Source: Bacteroidales bacterium UBA4360 (GTDB lineage Bacteria > Bacteroidota > Bacteroidia > Bacteroidales > UBA932). Taken from it: a DNA stretch of 63,231 nt. Position 1 is the first letter of the stretch. Each line of letters opens with the position of its first letter. The stretch covers positions 544 to 63,774 of the forward strand of contig DGSO01000017.1 in the NCBI GenBank assembly GCA_002393945.1. Reading direction: 5' to 3'. This document shows, piece after piece, positions 1-7,896 of the stretch. The notes beneath the pieces are model-generated. The model was not told the origin of the DNA, did no database searches, and saw only the letters and a list, made by a program, of their open reading frames with translations. Made by a program: the position numbers and the translations under genes.

Positions 1-2
1 AC

Positions 3-446
3 AATGTCAAGGCAAGGCTGGCAGGTTATCTTGACGAATTGGAGCCGGCGACCACCTGCCTGCACGGAGACCTTAATCCCTGCAACATCATTACGGCACA
101 GGGTAAAGTGTACTGGATAGATTTGGGAGACTTCGGCTATGGAGACCCCTTGCTGGATTTTAACATCCTCTCCCACATGAGTGGGTACGGTCCCAATCCT
201 ATGCTAAAGCACCTGTTCCACATGGACAGAAAGATGCTTACGCATTTTTATCAGTCTATGGGAAGGCAGTATTTCGGCCCCGTCTGGGATACGCCGGAGC
301 ATAGGGAGAAGATGCATCGCATAGATCAGATTATGGCAGGGAAGGCCATCTGTATGTGGCCCCGGTCCTACCATGTCAACCTGCCTTATCTTCAGGGAAA
401 GAAACTCCTGACCGCCATCAACCTCTTTATCGGAGACCGGATGTAA
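3..446 (+). CDS. Phosphotransferase of the APH/choline-kinase fold, 3' part only
   Basis: The frame is open to the left edge, so the start lies outside the window; 147 codons are visible. The segment CLHGDLNPCNI, followed about 16 residues later by YWIDLGDFGYGDPLLDF, is the Brenner-type catalytic loop (HGDxxxxN) and the metal-binding DxGD region of aminoglycoside-phosphotransferase-like kinases. The pattern resembles the family first described as Fibrobacter paralogs (TIGR02172), recalled from memory. The substrate is unknown; small-molecule kinases of this fold act in the cytoplasm. It is followed by 287 bp without a gene. The fold call is firm; a resistance role is not supported. Confidence 0.75.
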   Translation, partial: NVKARLAGYLDELEPATTCLHGDLNPCNIITAQGKVYWIDLGDFGYGDPLLDFNILSHMSGYGPNPMLKHLFHMDRKMLTHFYQSMGRQYFGPVWDTPEHREKMHRIDQIMAGKAICMWPRSYHVNLPYLQGKKLLTAINLFIGDRM

Positions 447-621
447 ACCGCCGCCTTGATGGGGGGCACAGTGATAATTGCAGGTGTGCCGAAAAAACCA
501 TCCCAACACGGGATGGCAATAGAAAAACACTTATTTACTATCTATCTGTAGGCCAAATAGATACACAGACCAAAATCGTCAAAATTGGTTAGAAATTTGT
601 TAACAACCCCGCACAAAACTC

Positions 622-645
622 AGGCGCTCCCTTACAGGGGCGCCT
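622..645 (+). terminator. Hairpin, probable terminator
   Basis: A 9-bp stem (AGGCGCTCC with GGGGCGCCT, one G-T pair) and a 6-base loop are followed by only a weak T-rich stretch (TTCGTT). It lies 175 bp after the phosphotransferase stop. Termination is plausible rather than certain. Confidence 0.5.
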
Positions 646-679
646 TCGTTATGCCCAGCAAAGACCGGAAGGCTGGTGA

Positions 680-709
680 TTGAAAAGTAACATAAAAGTA
701 TTATCTTTG
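680..709 (+). promoter_or_regulatory. Bacteroidetes-type promoter for the lipoprotein gene
   Basis: TTG at 680-682 and TATCTTTG at 702-709 are separated by 19 bp, matching the -33/-7 promoter of Bacteroidetes. The start codon follows 24 bp after the -7 box. Confidence 0.7.
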
Positions 710-733
710 CTTAATTAGAACAAAGAATTTAAT

Positions 734-2242
734 ATGAGAATCAAATCTTTATTAGCTTATGCAGCCATAGCTATAGCTCTTCAAGGTTGCGGAAAGGTTT
801 ACCCAATTTTTCATGGTTCAGCGCCTTCATCCGTTAAGGTGGAAAAGGTAGATTTGGCCAATGCCTCTGCTTTGGCCGTGATGCCTTACACGGCTGGGGA
901 ATCTGCTATACAGACAAAAGCGGGAGGTGAAGAGTATGGCGACAGATTGTATATTGTGGATAAAGACGGAAAGACCACTCTGGCATCGTTCTCTTTCAAA
1001 GAAGATGGTGCATCCAACAATAAGATTTGGAAAAAGATCCGGGAAACGCTTACTCTGGTGCCAAATCAAATTGTTCCTCTTACTAAGGACCTGATTCTGC
1101 TTAGTTCGGTATCCCCTGTTTATGAGTATACGGAATGGGGACGAGACGCTTGGGGATTTGAAGAGACTGATGCCATAGACCGTCTGCTTAGGACTCTTTC
1201 TGGGCCATATCTCCTCAGAACCTCAGATGGCGCGCTGTTCAAAAGCCCTTTTGACTTATGGGATGACTCTGGAAATAGCTTTGATTCCTTTGACAGCTTT
1301 TTAAAGTTCACTCCCGATAAGAAACATATTGTGCTTTGCTATTCTCAAGCCGCTCAAAAGTATCGAGGCTGGAAATTTGGTTGTTCAATTGATGGCATCA
1401 ATGAAAATTTTATGCCGTTGGTGATAACAGACAAAGGAAACAGCTTTGAATTGAAATATCCGTCAGAACCATTGCTTGACACTTATCGTGTATGTGGTTT
1501 TATGCTCACAAAGGATAACACCATTATTCCCTTAAGCACTCAGGGGCAGGGAACATGGTCTTTTGATCTTGGATTGAAGCCTCTTTTTATAGACTATACC
1601 CAGGAACTGATTAACCTCCTGTCCGGCAAACTGGCATACGAAGCACAATCTTACGTATTTGACTTTAAATCTGATACTTATATTATCCTAAGAAAAGAGC
1701 ACATTGAAATAGACGGGCAGGATAAAACCGGAGTCGCCGTGTACAGGATATTCTTAAATAATGGAAAACTTGACTGTTCTCTTGAACTGTTCAGGGAGTC
1801 TGATTTCTACTTCGATTTACAGTCCAACAAAATCACCAGCACGGAAACCGGAATAACTATTCTCACAAATGGCAATAAGTTAGCTGCAGATCTGATAAAC
1901 AAAACTATTTTTGAAGAGCAGTTCCCTGGTGATTTCCCTCAGGATTGGAGGTTATACGATGAGAATGGTATTGCATACGAAATGACGGATAACAGTATTA
2001 TCAAGTACAATCTCAACTCCAAGAAGAAAACGCAGACACCCATTCATTGGGAGCAGGTGGACTTCGGCGGTTTCGTAACTTATAATGCTTATTACAGCAA
2101 CGGTGTGTTCAGTGTCAGCGGGAAAACACGTACGGCACAAAGCGTAACCGTACTCATAGACGTTGAAACAGGAGACGTGACGCTTACCGGTCTTTCTGAA
2201 TACTCAGGCAGTGTCATCAAATCCTACTACCGCCTTAACTGA
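734..2242 (+). CDS. Lipoprotein of unknown function, 502 aa
   Basis: The N-terminus (MRIKSLLAYAAIAIALQGC) is a lipoprotein signal with lipobox LQGC, so the mature protein starts at Cys19 and is anchored in an envelope membrane. I recognise no domain in the rest. The sequence is rich in short beta-strand-like segments ending in charged turns and reads like a beta-propeller or beta-sandwich body, but this is an impression. It has its own promoter just upstream and is followed by a long hairpin shared with the convergent fic gene, so it is probably monocistronic. It is visibly more A+T-rich than the genes after 3.5 kb, which may mean later acquisition. Confidence 0.8.
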   Translation: MRIKSLLAYAAIAIALQGCGKVYPIFHGSAPSSVKVEKVDLANASALAVMPYTAGESAIQTKAGGEEYGDRLYIVDKDGKTTLASFSFKEDGASNNKIWKKIRETLTLVPNQIVPLTKDLILLSSVSPVYEYTEWGRDAWGFEETDAIDRLLRTLSGPYLLRTSDGALFKSPFDLWDDSGNSFDSFDSFLKFTPDKKHIVLCYSQAAQKYRGWKFGCSIDGINENFMPLVITDKGNSFELKYPSEPLLDTYRVCGFMLTKDNTIIPLSTQGQGTWSFDLGLKPLFIDYTQELINLLSGKLAYEAQSYVFDFKSDTYIILRKEHIEIDGQDKTGVAVYRIFLNNGKLDCSLELFRESDFYFDLQSNKITSTETGITILTNGNKLAADLINKTIFEEQFPGDFPQDWRLYDENGIAYEMTDNSIIKYNLNSKKKTQTPIHWEQVDFGGFVTYNAYYSNGVFSVSGKTRTAQSVTVLIDVETGDVTLTGLSEYSGSVIKSYYRLN

Positions 2243-2352
2243 ACGCAGGAAAGGTTAGTGCGGAGATGGCAAAAATCCACGCAGAAACAGAGTGGGAAAA
2301 GTATCGAATTGTTCAAGATCGCCTCTATCAGAGTGATTTCGACCATTGCCAG

Positions 2353-2387
2353 CACAAATAGCTCAGCCATCGGCTGGGCTATTTGTG
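2353..2387. terminator. Long hairpin, bidirectional terminator between convergent genes
   Basis: A 16-bp stem with one G-T pair (CACAAATAGC and GCTATTTGTG outer arms, CAGCC and GGCTG inner arms) closes a 3-base ATC loop. It lies after the lipoprotein gene and overlaps the fic stop codon (2379-2381), so it can serve both converging transcripts. Confidence 0.75.
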
Positions 2388-3392
2388 TATCTCCCAATGT
2401 CCTGTCTTGGCAGGGCCCACATAGCGTATATGGGGCATGGCAGCAAGATGGCGTTCTATGGTTTTGACATGAACTCCGCATATGTCGGCCATCTCTTTTC
2501 GAGATACTTGAGGCTTTTCTGAAATCAAGCGTTCAATAGTGCTGTCGATTGAAGATGTGTCCATTTTGGTTTTTATTGCAGGGGCTTCGGCCTTAATATG
2601 GAGATACCGGCTCTTCAGCTCATAATCTGTGCCCAGAAGCAAGTTGGAGAAGAATCGGTCCAATGGTTCATTATCGGCATAGACCTTCTTTTTGATATTG
2701 GTGTAGTTGGCCCTGACCAGTGCATCCCTGAAGTATCTTGAATTCTTCTCAAAAACCGAATTATTGATGTCAAACCCCATCTTGCGCAGGTACTTGATGA
2801 GAAATACAGCTGTTGTTCTGGTGTTTCCTTCCGAGAATGGATGCAACACCCACAAGGAAGATATGAACCGAGCCACATGCCAAACGGTTTCTTCCTCATC
2901 CAGCTGCCTATACAAGGTAAGGCTTTCCTGCCTGAGCAAGTTATCAATGGCCGTCTCAAGATTATAAGCATTCCCGTATGTAACCGTATCACCGTCCAGT
3001 ACCCATTCATATTTAATGATATTGTTCTTCCGGTATTCACCGGCATGGTCAAAAGTGCCCTCAAACAAGCGCTGATGAATGGTTCTCAGCTCGTCTGAAG
3101 ACAGGGAGAAACCAGTTTCGGAGATGAGCATATTGATTCTGGCCGATACTCTGTCGGCCTCTTCATATTGCCTTTCTGCGTCTCTGTCATCCTTTACCTC
3201 ATAATATGAATCAATGAGTTCCCTGGCCTGATATGCTGAGATGTCGCCCTCAATGTTTTTTTCGGCAATCAGGTCCAGATAGGGAGACGTTTCAAGGCCG
3301 TCTACTGCCTGCAGGCCTTTGGCTGCCTGCCAAGAAGCATACTTGGTTCTCTTATCTGGATCAGGAGACTGTCTATACTGATGATAATCCAT
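2379..3392 (-). CDS. Fic-domain protein (AMPylase) with C-terminal winged-helix region
   Basis: Fic proteins transfer AMP or related groups to target side chains. The catalytic motif HPFSEGNTR (HxFx[D/E]GNxR) is intact. The N-terminal stretch WQAAKGLQAVDGL lines up by eye with the VbhA-type inhibitory segment, but the Ser/Thr of (S/T)xxxE(G/N) is Leu and the Glu is Asp. The C-terminal 60 residues (near KPQVSRKEMADICGVHVKTIERHL) form a helix-turn-helix, suggesting DNA binding. I chose ATG at 3392 (337 aa). A TTG 12 bases upstream would lie only a few bases from the predicted transcript start and inside an operator repeat. The promoter and three 12-bp repeats sit directly upstream, pointing to autoregulation. 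Confidence 0.88.
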   Translation of the reverse strand: MDYHQYRQSPDPDKRTKYASWQAAKGLQAVDGLETSPYLDLIAEKNIEGDISAYQARELIDSYYEVKDDRDAERQYEEADRVSARINMLISETGFSLSSDELRTIHQRLFEGTFDHAGEYRKNNIIKYEWVLDGDTVTYGNAYNLETAIDNLLRQESLTLYRQLDEEETVWHVARFISSLWVLHPFSEGNTRTTAVFLIKYLRKMGFDINNSVFEKNSRYFRDALVRANYTNIKKKVYADNEPLDRFFSNLLLGTDYELKSRYLHIKAEAPAIKTKMDTSSIDSTIERLISEKPQVSRKEMADICGVHVKTIERHLAAMPHIRYVGPAKTGHWEIHK

Positions 3393-3394
3393 AA

Positions 3395-3470
3395 TGTCGC
3401 TCAAAAATATTTATGCAAATATACAGATTCTTACGCTACTTACAAATTTTGAGCGACATTTTGAGCGACA
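3395..3470 (-). promoter_or_regulatory. fic promoter bracketed by three 12-bp operator repeats
   Basis: On the minus strand, TTTG (3446-3443), a 19-bp spacer and TATATTTG (3423-3416) form a full Bacteroidetes promoter. The 12-mer TTTTGAGCGACA occurs at 3447-3458 and 3459-3470 as a perfect tandem directly behind the -33 box. It occurs again in inverted orientation at 3395-3406, between the predicted transcript start and the ATG. All three copies are identical. Confidence 0.75.
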
Positions 3471-3538
3471 CGAACCATCCTGTCTATGCCGTTCAAAAAA
3501 GATCTATATAAGTTAACCTTTCGTACTTGCAAGGGTGA

Positions 3539-3569
3539 TTGAAGAATAGTCAAATAATTGCTATTTTTG
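3539..3569 (+). promoter_or_regulatory. Promoter of the GH5 gene, predicted leaderless transcript
   Basis: TTG 3539-3541, a 20-bp spacer and TATTTTTG 3562-3569. The ATG begins only 5 bases after the -7 box, so transcription would start at or next to the start codon. Confidence 0.65.
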
Positions 3570-3574
3570 CAGAT

Positions 3575-4858
3575 ATGAAACGTTCCAGTCTGCATGCAGC
3601 TATTGCGCTTTGCCTGTTCGTCATGGCGGGGTGCTCGAGTGATCCCCTCAGCAGGGAATGGGGCAGTGAAAAGCCTGCTGAGCCCACCACGGACCCAACC
3701 ACTGAACCTGTAACGCCGGAGCCGGAGCCGGAACCGGTTGGGGAGGCCTTTGAATCGGCCTTCAGTGCCGTTGCGAACATGGGGGCCGGCTGGAATCTTG
3801 GCAATGCCCTGGACAGCAACAGCGGAGAGCTCACGAACATGTGGCTGGAGGCATGGTCTGACCGCAGTCCCAAGGCTTACGAGACAGCATGGGGGCAGCC
3901 GCAGGCCACCCGGGAGCTTATTCACATGTTCAAGGAAGCCGGTTTCGGAGCCATCAGGGTGCCGGTGACCTGGTATCCGCATATGGGAACGATAACTCTT
4001 CATGACGGGGCAAACTGGGACCCGGCCACCTGGAGCGGCACGGCGGTGGATCCAGCCTGGATGGCAAGGGTGAAGGAAGTGGTGGATTACGTGATAGACG
4101 AAGGGCTGTACTGCATACTCAATGTCCACCATGATACCGGCGCATCAGATACGGCATGGCTTGTGGCCAGCGAGGAAGGCTTTGCCGCAGCCAAGGACCG
4201 TTACCAGTCCCTGTGGGAGCAGATTGCGACCGAGTTCCGGGATTACGGGGAAAAGCTACTCTTCGAATCCTATAACGAAATGCTGGACCAGTACGACTCC
4301 TGGTGCTACGCCTCCCGTGAAGCCAATGCTGCAAGGTACGATGAAAACGCAGCCAGATCGGCCTACAATGGCATAAACAGTTATGCGCGCCTGTTCGCAG
4401 AGACGGTGAGGGCAACCGGCGGCAACAATGCCGAAAGGAACCTCGTTGTGAACACCTACGGCGCCTGCAGCGGTGACGGCACCTGGAATTCCCACCTGAA
4501 GGAACCGCTGGATTACATGCAGAGCCCGGAGATATCCGAACACATCGCCGTCGAGGTGCACAGCTACTGGAATGCCGACAAGTTCGACGAGCAGAAGGCC
4601 GATATCGACAGGCTCTTTGTCAATCTCCGGGAGTGCATCGTCAAACGGCTGGGCGTGCCGGCAATTATCGGCGAATGGGGAGGAGGCTCAGGCGAAGACA
4701 GCGACGCCAACGTGCGCTTTGCCTCCTACTTCTCCGGCAAGGCCAGGGAGGCCGGCATTGCAACTTTCTGGTGGATGGGCCTTTCCGACGGCGAAGACCG
4801 CAGCGTCCCCCGCTGGACCATGCCCCGCACCAAGGACGCTATCCTGCAAGGGAAATAG
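3575..4858 (+). CDS. GH5 endo-beta-1,4-glycanase lipoprotein
   Basis: Lipobox MAGC puts the mature N-terminus at Cys20, followed by a Pro/Glu/Thr-rich linker (about residues 31-55) that tethers the catalytic domain. The GH5 barrel begins near GAGWNLGNALD. FESYNEM carries the acid/base Glu (NEM rather than the usual NEP) and IIGEWGGG carries the nucleophile Glu; HxH and HSYW segments lie at the expected spacing. It resembles subfamily 4 or 2 enzymes acting on beta-glucans, xyloglucan or glucomannan; the subfamily is not settled. ATG 3575 (427 aa) is chosen over an upstream TTG because it begins the signal peptide. It lies about 22 kb from the PUL and has its own promoter. Confidence 0.85.
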   Translation: MKRSSLHAAIALCLFVMAGCSSDPLSREWGSEKPAEPTTDPTTEPVTPEPEPEPVGEAFESAFSAVANMGAGWNLGNALDSNSGELTNMWLEAWSDRSPKAYETAWGQPQATRELIHMFKEAGFGAIRVPVTWYPHMGTITLHDGANWDPATWSGTAVDPAWMARVKEVVDYVIDEGLYCILNVHHDTGASDTAWLVASEEGFAAAKDRYQSLWEQIATEFRDYGEKLLFESYNEMLDQYDSWCYASREANAARYDENAARSAYNGINSYARLFAETVRATGGNNAERNLVVNTYGACSGDGTWNSHLKEPLDYMQSPEISEHIAVEVHSYWNADKFDEQKADIDRLFVNLRECIVKRLGVPAIIGEWGGGSGEDSDANVRFASYFSGKAREAGIATFWWMGLSDGEDRSVPRWTMPRTKDAILQGK

Positions 4859-4924
4859 AGCCCCATCCGCTTCCCCGGCCCGCAGGACGCAAGGAGCAGC
4901 AACATGGCGGCAAGCATTGCGACA

Positions 4925-4955
4925 TTTGATTATTTGGCGATTCTGAGTATATTTA
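4925..4955 (+). promoter_or_regulatory. Putative promoter of the ThuA-domain gene
   Basis: TTTG 4925-4928, 19 bp, and TATATTTA 4948-4955 (7 of 8 to TAnnTTTG) precede the ATG at 4979. Confidence 0.45.
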
Positions 4956-4978
4956 CGGCAGCTAAACTGTGAATCTGT

Positions 4979-5755
4979 ATGAAAAGACTTGTTTTACTTG
5001 CGATGATCCTTGTTGTGTCGATGTGCGGAAACCGGGGGCAAAACTACCGCCAGGCCGACTATGCCGGGGCACCGCGCTTCAAGGCGCTGCTCTATTACGA
5101 TGACTATGCAGAGGAGGCGCACGTGCAGTTCGACCATCAGGCGATAGAGTTTTTCACCAAACTTACGGTTGGCGAGGGATTCATAGTGGACAGCACTCAG
5201 AATCTTGCAGACTACACCCTGGAGGAGCTCAAGGATTATTCGGTGATAGTGGCTCTCAACGCGCAGCCCTCAGGCGATGCCAGAAAGCTGTTTGAGCAGT
5301 ATATGGAGCAGGGAGGAGGCTGGCTTGGCTTCCATGCCGCCGGCTACAATGACGCAGGCACCGGCTGGCCATGGTTCGTGAAATTCCTTGGCTGCGGCAC
5401 GTTCAAATGCAACAACTGGCCGCCGCAGCCGGCACTTCTGGATATTGAGACGCACAGTCACGCCATTACCAAGAACCTGCCGGATTCATATGTGGCACCC
5501 GCAAGCGAGTTCTATCAGTGGAATCCCGGTCCGCGCCGCAACCCGGATATCCAGATACTCCTGTCGCTTTCCCCGAAGAACTATCCCTTCGGCATAAAGG
5601 ACATAGTTTACGGCGGAGATTTCCCCGTAGTCTGGACCAACCGGAACTATCGCATGGTCTATATGAACATGGGCCACGGAGACGAGCAGTTCACGGACGC
5701 CACGGAGAAACTCCTCTTCATCAATGCCCTCCGCTGGCTGGTCTACGACAATTGA
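4979..5755 (+). CDS. ThuA-like domain protein, exported
   Basis: The 258-aa product starts with a hydrophobic signal sequence (MKRLVLLAMILVVSMC). The Cys is preceded by Met, which does not fit a lipobox, so secretion without lipidation is equally possible. The body matches the ThuA-like glutamine-amidotransferase-type fold: LLYYDDYAEEAHVQFD near the start, GGGWLGFHAAGY at the nucleophile-elbow position, and a HAITKNLP segment. ThuA-like proteins of Bacteroidetes are often found near carbohydrate genes, but their reaction is poorly known. It follows the GH5 gene by 120 bp with its own probable promoter. The family call is good; function is unassigned. Confidence 0.8.
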   Translation: MKRLVLLAMILVVSMCGNRGQNYRQADYAGAPRFKALLYYDDYAEEAHVQFDHQAIEFFTKLTVGEGFIVDSTQNLADYTLEELKDYSVIVALNAQPSGDARKLFEQYMEQGGGWLGFHAAGYNDAGTGWPWFVKFLGCGTFKCNNWPPQPALLDIETHSHAITKNLPDSYVAPASEFYQWNPGPRRNPDIQILLSLSPKNYPFGIKDIVYGGDFPVVWTNRNYRMVYMNMGHGDEQFTDATEKLLFINALRWLVYDN

Positions 5756-5870
5756 GGCTGATCGGCATGGACCCGGTACTCGCGGGGAGAAAGGCCACCG
5801 GCTGGAGCCGTTTCCTCAACTACAGGGGCGTTTATTGATCCATTTCCGATGGATTACCCGGGATTTTTGC

Positions 5871-5878
5871 TATCTTTG
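5871..5878 (+). promoter_or_regulatory. -7 box upstream of serine dehydratase
   Basis: TATCTTTG, an exact TAnnTTTG match, lies 20 bases before the ATG at 5899. No clear -33 box at the usual distance. Confidence 0.5.
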
Positions 5879-5898
5879 CGCGCAAAAATCGGAAGCGC

Positions 5899-7107
5899 AT
5901 GTTCTCACTCAGGAATCTCTACAAGATAGGAAAGGGACCGTCTTCGTCCCATACCATGGGGCCGCAGCTTGCAGCCAGGATGTTCGCCCAGCGTCATCCG
6001 GGCGCGGCGGGGTTTGAAGTAACCCTCTACGGCTCCCTGGCCGCTACAGGCAAGGGGCATATGACGGATGTCGCCATCAAGGAAGTGCTTGAGCCGATAG
6101 CTCCCGTGACCATTCTGTGGGAGCCCTCCGTTTTCCTCGAGTATCATTCCAACGGCATGCGTTTCAAGGCTTTGGATGCCGAAAGTGCCGTGGAAGAGGA
6201 CTGGACGGTGTATTCAATCGGCGGAGGAACGCTCTCCGAAGGCCCCGGAAAGATACTTGAGGAGGAGGAAGAGGTCTACAAGATGAACACCCTCACGGAG
6301 ATCATCGATTGGTGTGACGCCACCGGACGGAGCATCTGGGAGTATGTGGAGATGTGTGAAGGTGCGGAAATCTGGGATTATCTCCAGACGATATGGGAGG
6401 CGATGAAAGCCTCCGTAGAACGCGGCCTGGATGCCGAAGGACGCCTTCCCGGCCCGCTTAACCTCAAGCGCAAGGCCGCAATCTACCACGTCAAGGCCCT
6501 GGGATACCAGCCCAGCCTCCGTACCCGAGGTCTCGTATTTGCCTACGCCCTTGCAGTGAGCGAAGAAAACGCGGCGGGAGGCCAGATAGTGACCGCCCCC
6601 ACCTGCGGCTCCTCCGGCGTGGTTCCGGCGGTACTGTACCATCTTTCCAAGGGACACTCCTTCAGCGACCAGCGCATCCTCCACGCACTTGCGACGGCCG
6701 GCATCATCGGCAACATCGTAAAGCAGAACGCCTCCATCTCCGGGGCCGATGTGGGCTGCCAGGGAGAGGTTGGCGTTGCCTGCGCCATGGCATCGGCAGC
6801 CGCCTGCCAGCTCTTTGGCGGCAGTCCCTACCAGATTGAGTATTCGGCCGAAATGGGCCTTGAACATCACCTGGGCATGACCTGCGACCCCGTCTGCGGC
6901 CTGGTGCAGATACCCTGCATCGAGCGCAACGCCTTCGCCGCCACCCGTGCCCTGGATTCCAATATTTACTCCACTTTCTCGGACGGACGTCACCGCATCT
7001 CCTTTGACCACGTGGTCCAGGTAATGAAGCAGACCGGCAAGGACCTGCCTTCACTGTACAAGGAAACCTCTGCCGGCGGACTCGCCCTGAATTACAAGCA
7101 GCGTTAG
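5899..7107 (+). CDS. sdaA: L-serine ammonia-lyase, iron-sulfur type, single chain
   Basis: Converts L-serine to pyruvate and ammonia in the cytoplasm using an oxygen-sensitive 4Fe-4S cluster. The 402-aa chain holds both halves in one polypeptide. The N-terminal beta domain has the KIGKGPSSSHTMGP signature; the C-terminal alpha domain has APTCGSSGVVPAV, and the cluster cysteines appear in TCG, DVGCQGE and DPVCGLVQIPC. Length is close to the usual single-chain form, slightly short. The stop overlaps the stop of the convergent phosphatase gene (bases 7104-7107). Confidence 0.95.
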   Translation: MFSLRNLYKIGKGPSSSHTMGPQLAARMFAQRHPGAAGFEVTLYGSLAATGKGHMTDVAIKEVLEPIAPVTILWEPSVFLEYHSNGMRFKALDAESAVEEDWTVYSIGGGTLSEGPGKILEEEEEVYKMNTLTEIIDWCDATGRSIWEYVEMCEGAEIWDYLQTIWEAMKASVERGLDAEGRLPGPLNLKRKAAIYHVKALGYQPSLRTRGLVFAYALAVSEENAAGGQIVTAPTCGSSGVVPAVLYHLSKGHSFSDQRILHALATAGIIGNIVKQNASISGADVGCQGEVGVACAMASAAACQLFGGSPYQIEYSAEMGLEHHLGMTCDPVCGLVQIPCIERNAFAATRALDSNIYSTFSDGRHRISFDHVVQVMKQTGKDLPSLYKETSAGGLALNYKQR

Positions 7108-7895
7108 AAAAGATACCGTTCGCGGAGAGTCTGGAAATCGGCCGAAGTGAGGCCGAGAAGGCCTGTGAGATAGCCCTGGAGGGAACCCCATTCGCGGTCG
7201 ATAAGGTCCAGGGTGCTGCAGAAATTGCGGACGCTCACGCCCATGAATGCCCTTATCACGTCTTTCTCCTCTTCTCCGCCGCCAAGGGCCTCCACCTTCA
7301 GGCAAAGCTTGTCTACCAGCGGCCGGTAAACGGTATTTGACGCATCGAAATCGGCCACGATGGTTTCGCGGTCGGCCCCAAGGGCGCCCAGTATGTAGGC
7401 AGCGCCCATGCCGGTGCGGTCCTTGCCCTGCGAGCAGTGCCACAGGACGGCGCCCTCCGGCGTTTCCAGAATGAGGTTCAGGAACGAGGCGTATTGAAGC
7501 TGCGAGAACTCACTGAGCACAAGCGAAGGGTACAGATCCCTTGCCTTCCTTTTGAAGATATCCATGAACGAGAGCCGGGCGATATGCTTCGGCAGGTCCA
7601 GGAACGTTCCCTCGGGGACGGCATCTCCGCTGCGTTTTTCGGCCTCCAGGTCCAGGGTGGGAAGGAAGATGTGCTCTGCCCCGGGAACAGGCCTGTCCGG
7701 CTGCCCCTCCGCCTCCACCACGGAACGGAAGTCAAAGATTCTTTTGAGCCGATATTCCTCCGAGAGAGTGCGGATATCATCATCGGTGGCATCCGAAAGA
7801 TGTGCTGTCCTTAGCAGCCTCCCCGGCCGTATTGTCTTTCCGCCGACGGAGATGCCTCCCAGATCCCTTGCGTTGATGATTCCCTGGAACTTCAT
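7104..7895 (-). CDS. Tyrosine-phosphatase-like protein (Y_phosphatase3 type)
   Basis: The 263-aa cytoplasmic protein opens with INARDLGGI and carries WHCSQGKDRTG, the Cx5R phosphatase loop with Cys nucleophile and Arg. This is the layout of the bacterial protein-tyrosine/serine or lipid phosphatases related to LipA of Listeria. The substrate is not predictable. It is the last gene of a minus-strand run (regulator, AsmA-like, prmA, phosphatase); its ATG lies 1 bp beyond the prmA stop, so it is probably translated from the same transcript. Confidence 0.87.
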   Translation of the reverse strand: MKFQGIINARDLGGISVGGKTIRPGRLLRTAHLSDATDDDIRTLSEEYRLKRIFDFRSVVEAEGQPDRPVPGAEHIFLPTLDLEAEKRSGDAVPEGTFLDLPKHIARLSFMDIFKRKARDLYPSLVLSEFSQLQYASFLNLILETPEGAVLWHCSQGKDRTGMGAAYILGALGADRETIVADFDASNTVYRPLVDKLCLKVEALGGGEEEKDVIRAFMGVSVRNFCSTLDLIDREWGSLQGYLTGLLGLTSADFQTLRERYLF

Positions 7896-7896
7896 A

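Noticed and set aside
3..446. Antibiotic-resistance aminoglycoside phosphotransferase
   Set aside because: Only the general kinase loop is visible, the protein is partial, and the pattern fits a broad family of unknown small-molecule kinases.
498..516. Hairpin CCATCCC-loop-GGGATGG after the phosphotransferase
   Set aside because: Short stem without a T-run and not at an operon end that needs it; function unsupported.
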